Part shown: positions 12,201 through 21,700 of the stretch, in pieces | Numbering within the stretch: position 1 is the first letter of the stretch | How the letters are laid out: every line of letters begins with the position of its first letter | Source: Symsagittifera roscoffensis | Taxonomy: Eukaryota; Xenacoelomorpha; Acoela; Convolutidae | DNA: 64,000 nucleotides | Assembly: GCF_963678635.1 (NCBI RefSeq) | Contig: NC_087071.1 | Span: 6,835,624 to 6,899,623, forward strand | Reading direction: 5' to 3' | Translations under genes and position numbers: made by a program | Notes under the pieces: generated by a model | The model's input: only the letters and a program-made list of their open reading frames with translations | Told to the model about the DNA's origin: nothing | Databases searched by the model: none

Positions 12201-15200
12201 TAATCCTATGTAGACTTCATGATCCCTATGCCTAAGTAATTATCCCTATGTATACTTAATGATCTCTATGTCTAATAAATGATCCCTATGCACAAAAAGA
12301 TATCCTTTTGTCTAGTTAATGATCAGTATCTCTAATTATTGATCCATATACATCATAAAAGATATCTATGTCTAAATATTGATGCTTATGTATAGTTTTT
12401 AAATCACTTTGTCTAACTAATGATCCATATGCATAATAGAGAATCCTTAGGTCTAACCAACGAATTACTAATAATACGTATATGAAACGTATGATCATCT
12501 GTATACGTAAAGATCCGTTCCCTTTATAGAACTGATGATCCTAATTTCTAACTAAGGATCCCTATCTGGAACAGAAAATCCCTGTGTATAATTCATGATA
12601 CCGATGTCTAACTATTGTTTCTATGTGAACTGATGATTCTTCAATATAGATAAGGACCCTAATGTAAATTGAAGATGTATATCGATAACTAGGATCCGTA
12701 TATCTAGTTTTTGATCCCTATACATAAATAATGATCTTTACATAAAACAAACACAATGTTAAACTAATGATCCTTAATTAGATTTAGTTGTCCTCATGTC
12801 TTGCCATTGAATAGTATGTATAACTAAGATTTCTTATGTAAAATTAATGAATTTTAATTAGAACTGGTGAGCCAATGTCTAAATAAAGATTCTTTGAAAC
12901 AATGGTAATCTTTAAGTATAAATGATGAACCCTATAAAATATGATGATACACTGTTTCTAACTAATGATCCTTGCATTTAACTATTGAAAACTATTTATA
13001 AAAATAATTCCTATGTATAACTAAGAATCCCTGTGTATGATTCATAATGCTTATGTCTAACTAATAATCTTATGAAAAATTGGTAATCAAAAATACAACT
13101 AATGATTCCTATGTAGAACTAGGTATCTTTATGTCTACAAGTGGTCCCTATCTACAACTAATGAATCCTATTCAATGATACTTGTGTCTAACTTTTGAAC
13201 CCTATGTAGAAAAAATGAGCCCTGTGTATAATTCATCGTGCCAATGTTTGACCAAAGATCTTATGTAAAATCCTGTCTTTATATATATACATAATGCCCC
13301 CCTATGAAAATTGGTGATACACTATTTCTAATTAATAGTTTTACATATACCTTATGATCCTTATGTTTAACTAATGATCCTGATGTTTAACTAATGATCC
13401 TTTTGTCTAACTTGTGAACTCTATCCAAAATTAATGATCCCTCTGTATATATCGCTTATGTAGAAATATCGATCCCTGTGTTAAAATCATAGTGCCAATG
13501 TCTAACTAACGATCCAATGAAAACTTGGTGTTCTTTATGCATAAAAATCGATGATAACCTGTATTTAACTAATTATCCCTACAATAACTTATGATCCTTT
13601 TGCTTAATTCATGATCCCTTTGCTTAACTAATGATCCTTTTGCATAACTAATGATCCTTGTGTTTAACAAAAGAACCAAGAACCTTATCCATAACTATTG
13701 ACTCCTATGTTTAATTAAAGATCCCTTTGTAGAACTAATCTTGCTTTTGTATAAATCATACTGCCAATGTCTAATTAACAATCCTTTGAAAAATTGGTGA
13801 TCTTTATATAGATAAAAAATGACCCCCATAAAATTTGATGATCCCTATATCTAACTAATGATCCTTAACTATAACTAATGAAACCTATCTATAACCATTG
13901 ATTCCTATGTATAACAACATCCCTAAGCAGAACCAATGATAGTTGTGTATAAATCATACTTGCCAATGTCTAACTAACGATCCAATGAAAACTTGGTAAT
14001 ATTTATACAAAAAAATGACCCCTATAAATTTGATGATTACCTATATCTAACTAATCACACCTACATATAACTGATGATCCTTGTATCTAACTAATGAACC
14101 CTATCTATAACTATTGATTCCTATGTATAGCTAAAGATTCCTATGTAGAACTAATAATTTCTGTGTACAATTCATAGTGCCAAGGTTTAGTTAACAATCC
14201 TATGAAAAGTTGGTGATCTTTTTAATAAATAATGAACCCTATAAAAATTGATGAAATCCTATGCCTAACTAATGATCCCTAAAATTAACTTCTGATCCCT
14301 ATGTTTAACTAATGATTAAGTATGACTAATTATGTTTAACTAATGATTCTTGTGTCTAACTAATGAAACTTAGCTACAACTAATGATCACCTTGTATCAC
14401 TAATGTTCTATATGTTCAATTAATGATCAGTTTAAAATTATATTGAATCCGATTTAGAACTAATGATCAATACATAGAGCTATTGGTCCCTATATGGAAC
14501 TTATAATCTATAATTCTAGCAAATGGTCCCTATGTATAGCAATTGATCCCTATGTTTAACTAATGATCCCGATGTATAACTAATGATCCTTGTGTCTAAC
14601 TAATGCACCCTACGTAGAACCAACGATCCCTGTGTATGATTCATAATGCCAACGTCTTACTAACGATCCTATGTGAAATCCTATCTTTATATATAAATAC
14701 TAATATATAAAAATTGATGATACCATATGTCTAACTTATAGCTTATGATCCCTATGTATAACTATTTACCCTCGTGTCTAACTAGTGAACCCTATCTATA
14801 ACCAATGATCCCTAAGAGTAATTAAAGATCCCCATGTAGAACTAATGATCACTGTGTATAATGCATACTGCTAAATTCTAACTAAAAATCCTATGTAATA
14901 CTGGTGATCTACATATATAAATAATGACCCCTATAACAATTGATGATCCCTATTTGTAACTAATGATCCCTACATATCACTTATGATCCCTATGTAGAAC
15001 TAATGATTCTTGTGTTTAATTCATAATGCCAATGTCTAACTAACAATCCTATGATTTTTTTTTTTGATCTTTATACATAAATGATGACCCCTATACAAAC
15101 TGATGATAATGATAACCTATGTTTCACTAATGATACCTATGTTTAACTAATGACCCTTGTGTCTAACTAATGAACCCTATCTTAAACTAATGGTCCTTTT

Positions 15201-15240
15201 ATATAACTAAAGATCACAGTGCAGACGAATGATCCATGTG
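9226..15240 (+). repeat. ~20-bp minisatellite, array copy 2 and extension
   Basis: Up to about 14273 it parallels copy 1. For example, the 60-codon spurious frame at 6372 reappears unchanged at 12316. It carries about 455 bp extra at ~10140-10600. From 14274 to 15240 it continues beyond the point where copy 1 is cut by the gap. The unit consensus and orientation match copy 1. Confidence 0.92.
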
Positions 15241-15346
15241 GAAAATTTCTTTTTCATTTGTACTGTTCACTATCCTGGCATCACTGATTTTATTCCTGCC
15301 TGAAAATTTTTGCTTTATAAGTGGTTTCTTAATTAATCTATAAATG

Positions 15347-15354
15347 TTGTGATC
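15347..15354. repeat. 8-bp target-site duplication, left
   Basis: TTGTGATC lies immediately before the hAT-like element and is repeated exactly at 15745-15752. Confidence 0.9.
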
Positions 15355-15744
15355 CAGGGGCGGATTTAGGGGGGGGGGGGCGGGGGGGGTCGGACGCCCC
15401 CCCCTCAGGGATTTGACCTCCTGCCGACCCAAAGGGTCCCCCCTTTGATACTTTTTCAGAAATCCATTTTTGGCCGACCGACCCTAAAATTTTTCTAAAG
15501 GCGCCTTTGGCGCCAATAAATGCTATTTTTGAGGGGAGCGCGCGCCAAAAAAAACTGTTTTTTCAAAAATTTGCCTGCGGCACAGAAAATTTTGCCAAAA
15601 TAAGGGCAAAACAGTGCTTTAGGAGAGCGCGAAAAATAAAAATCAATTTGGTCGACCTAAAAAAAAAAAAAAAAGGTCGTCAAAATTTTGGAAAATTTTT
15701 CGAAAATCCGCCCCCCCCTAGAGAAAATCCTAGATCCGCCCCTG
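15355..15744. mobile_element. Non-autonomous hAT-type MITE, 390 bp
   Basis: The left end reads CAGGGGCGGATTTAGG. The right end, reverse-complemented, reads CAGGGGCGGATCTAGG, giving 16-bp terminal inverted repeats with one mismatch. G/C-rich tracts follow on the inner side of both ends. It is flanked by a perfect 8-bp duplication (TTGTGATC), the signature target length of hAT transposases. There is no transposase frame, and the internal 86-codon frame is low-complexity shadow. It sits just outside the end of the plus-oriented minisatellite. Confidence 0.92.
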
Positions 15745-15752
15745 TTGTGATC

Positions 15753-16640
15753 GTTTTATTTATGTGATGCTTTCTCAGATTAATTTTTCTGCTAAGTGGT
15801 ATCAATCCAAATGCGCGTAAGAAATACTTTACATCTGAAGTCTGAATGGGATGAAAGTAGACCGAAATTGGTTAATTTTCATTATTCAGTTTTCATTATT
15901 CAGTAATTCCTCCGAAGCATAAAATTATCTGGAAATTGAACTGTGCTAAGCAGTTCTAAGTTCTAAGCTTAAAAGATGAGCTTTCAACGAGACAAGGAGA
16001 TTGCTCTTTGCTTTCCGATACCAATTTAACTATGAGTATCAAATGTAACAACTGTTTCGAAGAATTGATTTGGTTAGCTGAAACAAAAAAAGATCTATCG
16101 AAACCAGTCACTTAGCTCATGAACTTGATTTAAACTGAGCTCTCATACGCAGACAGAAATTTTCTGAACAGCGTATTCATCATCACAGTGTAGCACGTAC
16201 AAAGTTTTAGAAATGTGCTCTGGTCTGTTTAATAAAACACGGTTAGTTTTTATACACAGTTAACCTGCGCTTTTTTCTCATAATTTTTTTAAAAATTTTG
16301 TTGTGCGCATTTGTAACTTTGCACAAATCTTAGGCTGTGGAAAGACTTGACTCACTTCAAATCGAAACGAGCGCACTACTTAGATAAACAAATAATTAGA
16401 TTTGAATAAAAGATCCCAAAAAACAAAGTAAGTTCGCAGCTTTATCCTATGTATTTTTTTGCAAGTCTAATGAACTGAATCTTGGTGTAAGCAATCTGGA
16501 GCAGTAAAGTTATTTGCTATGTATCACAAGTACTTAACTTTTTTGGTGGCAGTGGCTAAAAAACCATTTCTCTCTCTGCATTCGGGCGACGAAATCCTTT
16601 TCAGCGTACAGAAGTTTTGACCTCAATATACTTTGGAGCA
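15753..16640. other. Unique AT-rich spacer, no gene seen
   Basis: It lies between the hAT MITE and the inverted-orientation minisatellite. No credible reading frame, RNA or repeat was recognised. It separates the two opposite orientations of the minisatellite. Confidence 0.4.
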
Positions 16641-16783
16641 CTAGTCATATTTAATGATCGTTTGCTGAACAGATTTCTTTATTTTTGCAAAACGATCCTT
16701 AGTTATTTATAGGGAACTTTAATTATAGACACGGATCGGCAGTTTCAGAATGGGATCTTTAGTTATAGGTAGGGATCGCATAA
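16640..16783 (-). repeat. Minisatellite in reverse orientation, left of the retrotransposon
   Basis: Phrases such as GATCTTTAGTTATAGGTAGGG are the reverse complement of the 20-bp unit. The array is interrupted at 16784 by the Bel-Pao element and resumes at 26410. Confidence 0.8.
16779..16783. repeat. 5-bp target-site duplication CATAA, left
   Basis: CATAA precedes the left LTR and is repeated exactly after the right LTR at 26410-26414, as expected for a retroviral-type integrase. Confidence 0.93.
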
Positions 16784-17257
16784 TGTGCGCGTCAATCTCC
16801 ACACTTCGTGATAAAATCGGTTTTCAAACACTTGAATTATAACGAGTACTTTATCGGGAAAATAACGATTTTTTTAACAAGCTTTTTTATTGTTATCGGT
16901 AACATCGGTAACATCGGACACAATAAACTGCATAACTCAAAGCAAGCTGCAAAAATGGCCAGTATTTGTCCTTGAGACAAATTGCTCTTTTTAAAGGTCA
17001 GCCTTAACCAAGGCTGAACCAAATTAGAGCGAAAATACGGTTAAAATGGGTTTTGGGGGGACCGAACCTGGTTACGGAGCATCCCATCAAGTTCGGTGCA
17101 CATTCGAGTTCTAGAAAGGAAATGCCCTAGGCGGGATTCGAACCGGCGCCGAAACCGCCGGGACGCACCATGTATACGCTCGGCTACTGTCCCTATATGC
17201 ATTTATATTTTGGTTCAGTTTTATGCATTTATACTCTCATGCATTTGCGCTGCAACA
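16784..17257 (-). repeat. 3' LTR of the Bel-Pao element
   Basis: 474 bp, six longer than the partner because of a CTTAAC-type indel near 17005. On the minus strand it contains a TATAAAT box near 17228-17234, a tRNA-like segment, and an AATAAA at 16886-16891 that could serve as polyadenylation signal. The pol stop codon lies inside it (17221-17223). Confidence 0.95.
17119..17193 (-). promoter_or_regulatory. tRNA-like segment with pol III A and B boxes inside the 3' LTR
   Basis: On the minus strand, TAGCCGAGCG (17177-17186) resembles an A box and GGTTCGAATCC (17134-17144) is a perfect B box, 32 bp apart as in tRNA genes. The T-arm pairs four of five bases around TTCGAAT. The acceptor stem does not close well, so it is not a functional tRNA gene. 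It is either a SINE head captured by the LTR or a native pol III promoter. It is present in both LTRs. Confidence 0.6.
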
Positions 17258-18762
17258 TCCTCCACCCCTAAACAAGGAAGAACGGGAGCGAGCTTTACGG
17301 TCGGGCGGGTCAGTTCGCTCGTAACAGTTTTGATGTCGGCGGATCGGGCGCATCCGTCTTTGCCGTAGTGTAGTTTAGCAATACGGGCGAGTGGGTAATG
17401 CCCACGTGGTCTGTCGGGTTCGACTACCCAAACCAAGTCACCGGTTTTCAGTGTGACATCCGAATCATTATGCCACTTTGCTCTCTTGTTGAGAGATGGT
17501 ACATATTCACGCAGCCAGCGTGACCAAACTGCGTTAGCGTGCGATTGTGCTCTGGCGTAACGCTTTTTATAATCAAAGTTATCTTCGAAACTTAACGACG
17601 GGAAGCTAGCTGCGCTGTGACCGAGAATGAAGTGATTCGGGGTGAGTGCCTCTAGGTCGTGCGGATCGGAACTGACCGGAGTGATCGGTCTTGCGTTAAG
17701 TAATTGTTCAACTAGGCAGAGCGTTGTTCCTAGAACTTCCTCAGTTAATCTCCTGTTGCCTAATATGTCGTACAACACTCGCTTAACACTTCTCACTAGC
17801 CGCTCCCAGGCGCCACCGTGATGAGGGGCACTGGGCGGGTTAAACTTCCACTTAATGCCTTTGTGGACGAAAACGGCCGGGGCGACTTTGTTCCAATTTT
17901 GGACACAGGATAGGAGCTCCTTTTGAGCACCAACAAAATTCGTGCCATTGTCAGAAAGAATGGTTTTGGGGGTACCTCGCCTTGCAATAAATCGCTCTAC
18001 GCCCATGACGCAGGAACTAGTATCGAGAGATGGAACCAACTCGATGTGAACTGCTCGAGTCGTGAGGCAGGTAAATAGGAAACCCCATCTCTTTTCGGTA
18101 CTTCGGCGTATTGGCACTTGAAACGGGCCAAAGTAATCAACACCTGTGTTGGAGAAGGGAGGCTGTTTGTAACCCAGTCTTTCAATCGGTAGGTCAGACA
18201 TAATGGGCACAACTGTTTTTGCTTTGCGCTTACGGCATGTTATGCAAGTATTTTCGATGTTCCCAAGTAACCAGCGCAACTTCAGAACAATGTATTTCAA
18301 CTGAACTACAGCACGCATGTAATCCAACCCCTGATGTGCATGTTGAAAGTGCATATGCCTAATCAACATATGAGCAACTCGGTGTCGACCATCCAGTATT
18401 ATTGGATGTTTGCTATCAAAGTCGGTATCAACAAGACGGCTGATACGTCCAGTTGAACGCAGGATGCCAGCTGGGCCGATGAACGGAGAATATTTAGCAA
18501 TCCGACTTTTCTTTGTTATCAGTTTATCGGACTGAAGTATTTTCACTTCGGCAGGAAATGATTCGGACTGAGCGAGATAAATGAGCTTCTGCTCGGCAAT
18601 ATCTAACTCGGACGGGTCGGTTATTTCAAGCGTTTTTGTACGGAAGTGTTTATGCGATGGTAGCACACGAAGCATAAACGCTAAAACACGTTTGTACTTT
18701 ACAATTGAGCTGAATTTATCCCAATTTTTAAACAGACGGATCGACTGGGTACATGATTCCAT
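17221..18762 (-). CDS. Bel-Pao pol, C-terminal part: integrase and DUF5641-like domain
   Basis: A 513-codon frame that continues pol in another frame; its first ATG is not a real start. Residues ~120-178 form the HHCC zinc-binding domain, ending in C-x2-C (CITC) near 173-176. The integrase core has D209 (GVDYFGP), D271 (LSDNGTNF) and E320 (GGAWERL), the catalytic DDE triad that inserts the cDNA into the genome. The tail from ~residue 385 (HFILGHSAAS... WSRWLREYVP... GDLVWV) is the DUF5641-like region typical of Bel-Pao. The last dozen codons run into the 3' LTR. It overlaps the gag-pol frame by 64 bp. The segment normally found between RNase H and this point appears to be missing, so the two frames do not simply join by a -1 or +1 shift. 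Confidence 0.93.
   Translation of the reverse strand: MESCTQSIRLFKNWDKFSSIVKYKRVLAFMLRVLPSHKHFRTKTLEITDPSELDIAEQKLIYLAQSESFPAEVKILQSDKLITKKSRIAKYSPFIGPAGILRSTGRISRLVDTDFDSKHPIILDGRHRVAHMLIRHMHFQHAHQGLDYMRAVVQLKYIVLKLRWLLGNIENTCITCRKRKAKTVVPIMSDLPIERLGYKQPPFSNTGVDYFGPFQVPIRRSTEKRWGFLFTCLTTRAVHIELVPSLDTSSCVMGVERFIARRGTPKTILSDNGTNFVGAQKELLSCVQNWNKVAPAVFVHKGIKWKFNPPSAPHHGGAWERLVRSVKRVLYDILGNRRLTEEVLGTTLCLVEQLLNARPITPVSSDPHDLEALTPNHFILGHSAASFPSLSFEDNFDYKKRYARAQSHANAVWSRWLREYVPSLNKRAKWHNDSDVTLKTGDLVWVVEPDRPRGHYPLARIAKLHYGKDGCARSADIKTVTSELTRPTVKLAPVLPCLGVEDVAAQMHESINA
17258..17269 (-). promoter_or_regulatory. Polypurine tract of the Bel-Pao element
   Basis: AGGGGTGGAGGA on the minus strand lies immediately upstream of the 3' LTR. 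This is the position and composition of the plus-strand DNA primer. Confidence 0.85.
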
Positions 18763-21700
18763 TGATCAATGGTGGTGGACTCCAAGATTTCACCAGTGCG
18801 GTTTCCAACAAACACAGGAAGTTTGTTGCACGAGTTAAGCCACTGGAGAACGGTGGTAGAATCAGTCCACATGAATACATTGCTTACTTTGAAAGTAAGC
18901 GCTTTCAAAATCTCTTCTTTGAGTCGAGTCGCAAGCAGAGCAGCCTGAAGCTCTAACTTGGGAATGGAGAGCATCTTCATAGGCGCTACACGGGCTTTCC
19001 CAAATACAAAAGCTAACTCGGTCTTTTGCGATTTAGCAAGTCGGGCTCGGAGAAACGATACGGCGCAAAAAACGTCCTGCGAACTATCACCGAACGTGTG
19101 AAGTTCACATCGGTCGAACGGTTCGGTAAAGTAGCTACGAGGTATCGTCAGAGTACCTAATAGTGGAAGTCCTGAGTGCCAATCTAGAAATTGCTGTTTA
19201 ATTTCCTCTGGGAGATCATCATCCCACTTTTGACCACTGATTCTCCATATGTCTTTTAGTAAAAGGCGCGCTTTTACAGTATATGGAGCTACCAGTCCTA
19301 TTGGATCAAAAACTGAGGAAACAAAACTCAACACGGTGCGTTGAGTAATTGCTTTATCTAGTGGTCGATCAACACCTCTACTTACTACTAGGGTATCTTT
19401 TACATGATCCCACCTGAGACCAAGAACATGCGACGATTGGTCTGGACTCTTACAAATATCCTTAACTGACGGGTTGGACTCACGGTTGTCCGGATTAAGA
19501 GCGGTTGTAACTTCGGGTACATTGCTAACAAACTTTGTCAGGTTAAACCCACCTAATTTGAGCATTGCGACTAAGTCTTTACTTAGGCTAAGAGCGTCAG
19601 CGGTATTTTCGAACGAGTCAAGATAGTCGTCCATGTAAAACTTCTGGACAACGGCTGAAGCGGCTTCGGGGTATTCAGCTTGATTATCAGAAGCAGTTTT
19701 TTGTAGCGCGAAATTCGCACAAGTTGGCGAATCACGAGCGCCAAAAATATGACGGGTGTATTGGTGAACCACCACACTTGAAGTGGGTACATCCCGCCAT
19801 AAAAAACGGAGAGACGGTTGATCTCGCGCAAGTACTCCAACTTGTAAGAACATACCTTCTATGTCCGCTGAGACGGCGTACTTGTGTTGACGGAACCTCA
19901 ACAGTACAAAAATAAGATTTTGAAGGAGATCCGGGCCAACCAAGAGAGATCTATTTAAGGAAGTGCCATGAAATTTGGATGCTCCATTGAGCACACGGCG
20001 CACCTTGCCGGGTTTGTTCGGGTTCAAAACCGGATGGTGTGGAAGATACCACTCACGTTCGGCTCGTGAGCTGGGATCGTGCGGGTTGACGGTTATGACA
20101 TATCCTTTACTTATATCTTCTCTGATTGTTTCGGTATACTTCTCGCGAAGTAACGGATCTCTATCTAATCTTTTCTCTAACGACTTTAATTGGGCTAATG
20201 AAGAATAATAATTGTTAGGCAAGCTAACATCATTATCACTCCACAGCATCGGTACAGTGTAACGCTCACCATCGTGAACGGTTTCAGTTTTTAGGATCGA
20301 CAAAGCACGCTTGTCTGCGGCGGAACGGGCATCTACTTGCTTGAACGCACCATACGACTCTAACTCATACCAAGTTTTGATTTGGTCGGTCAGAGAAGTA
20401 TCGTCCGTAACGCAGTTAAAGGAAGAAGAATTTAAGGACGAACGATCAGGAGACGGACCACTAATGACCCAACCTATCGGAAGTCGGGCGGCGCACGGTG
20501 AGTCAAGTTCATCTCCGAAGACATGTTCGAGGGGTCTTATCGCATGATAGAAGTCCTGTCCTATAACTATCTCAATCTCTTTGTAATTATACGCAGTCGT
20601 CTTTAACGGGGCTAGTTGCGGGTATTTGACCTGCAATTCGGAAACGTTTATAACATCGGGTCCTATATACATGTTGTGCTTAACGAAAGCGACAAACGAA
20701 AACGAAAATTCACTTTCATTGGGCTTTGCGGAAACTTTCAAGTGAACTCGTTGAGTTTTAGATACCTTGGCTGAGTTAAAACCATCGGTCGTAACATTTA
20801 CGGGCGTACCAACTAATTTCAGACGTTCAACGAGTGCCGCGGAAACCCAAGAATGAGTGGAACCGGTGTCACAAAGTGCTAGTGCATTCGAATTTTCCGA
20901 ACCAGAGGACACATCTACCAACGCAACGGGAAGAATACCTTTTGCAGTTCCCTCACAAGGTTTAACACAAGCTGCGTTATTTGCAGAAGTAGTGTTTGTT
21001 TTAGTTTGAGTCGATGGTGATCGGTCGGCCTCTTTGGGCGGGAAAACTTTCTCGGCTCCATGAAGAAGAACATTGTGAGTGCTCTCACAGTCCTGTTTTG
21101 GGCATTTTCTTGCCTTTTGGCACTTTCGGAAGGTATGGTTGCCTTGTAAACAAGAAAAACAGAGATTTTGTTCTGCTACATATTTAGCCCTTTGTGTTGC
21201 GTTTTTCTCTTTGAACACGGAACAGTTCCAGAGTGCATGCTGCCCTTTGCATAGCGAGCATGGAGGAAACCTTGTCTTTTCTCTACTTTTCTCATCCTTA
21301 GAACTTACCTTAGTGTTACCTGCAAGCACTTTTGTAACTACTTTTTGTTTAACTGGTTCTTCAGACTTACCCTTAGAATTGATCGGTTTCAGCCTCTCAT
21401 GACCCTCCGCTTTTTCTTTGAGCCATTCATTGAAATCTAGCAGAGTTGGTCTATGCCATTGGCGTCTTACGGTTTGCATCGACCATGCCTCCTTAAGGTT
21501 CGGGGGAAGCTTACTCACAGCCTGATTCAGTAAGTTAACACTTTTCAGGTCGTCGTTAAAAGACATAGACTTGAATACGGCAACAAGTCCAGAAATTGCA
21601 GAGGAAAATCCAATTACATTTTCCGAGTTATGCATTTTCAGCGGCGGAAAATTACTCAATTTATCTAGGTGAGCCCCTACTACAGCATGCGGCTGCCCGA

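Noticed and set aside
6372-12498. Identical 60-codon minus-strand frame at 6372-6554 and 12316-12498
   Set aside because: It lies inside the 20-bp minisatellite. Identity reflects the duplicated DNA, not a conserved gene.
3781-15240. CRISPR array, because of short regular repeats
   Set aside because: Units of ~20 bp are contiguous, degenerate and have no unique spacers, and the sequence is eukaryotic.
15507-15767. 86-codon frame inside the hAT MITE
   Set aside because: Poly-Lys and poly-Pro low complexity, running past the element end. No transposase motif.
17119-17193. A functional tRNA gene
   Set aside because: A and B boxes are present but the acceptor stem does not close, and it lies inside both LTRs.
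18699-18762. Programmed -1 frameshift between gag-pol and integrase
   Set aside because: No slippery heptamer is evident, and family-conserved sequence between the two frames seems absent, so deletion is the better reading.
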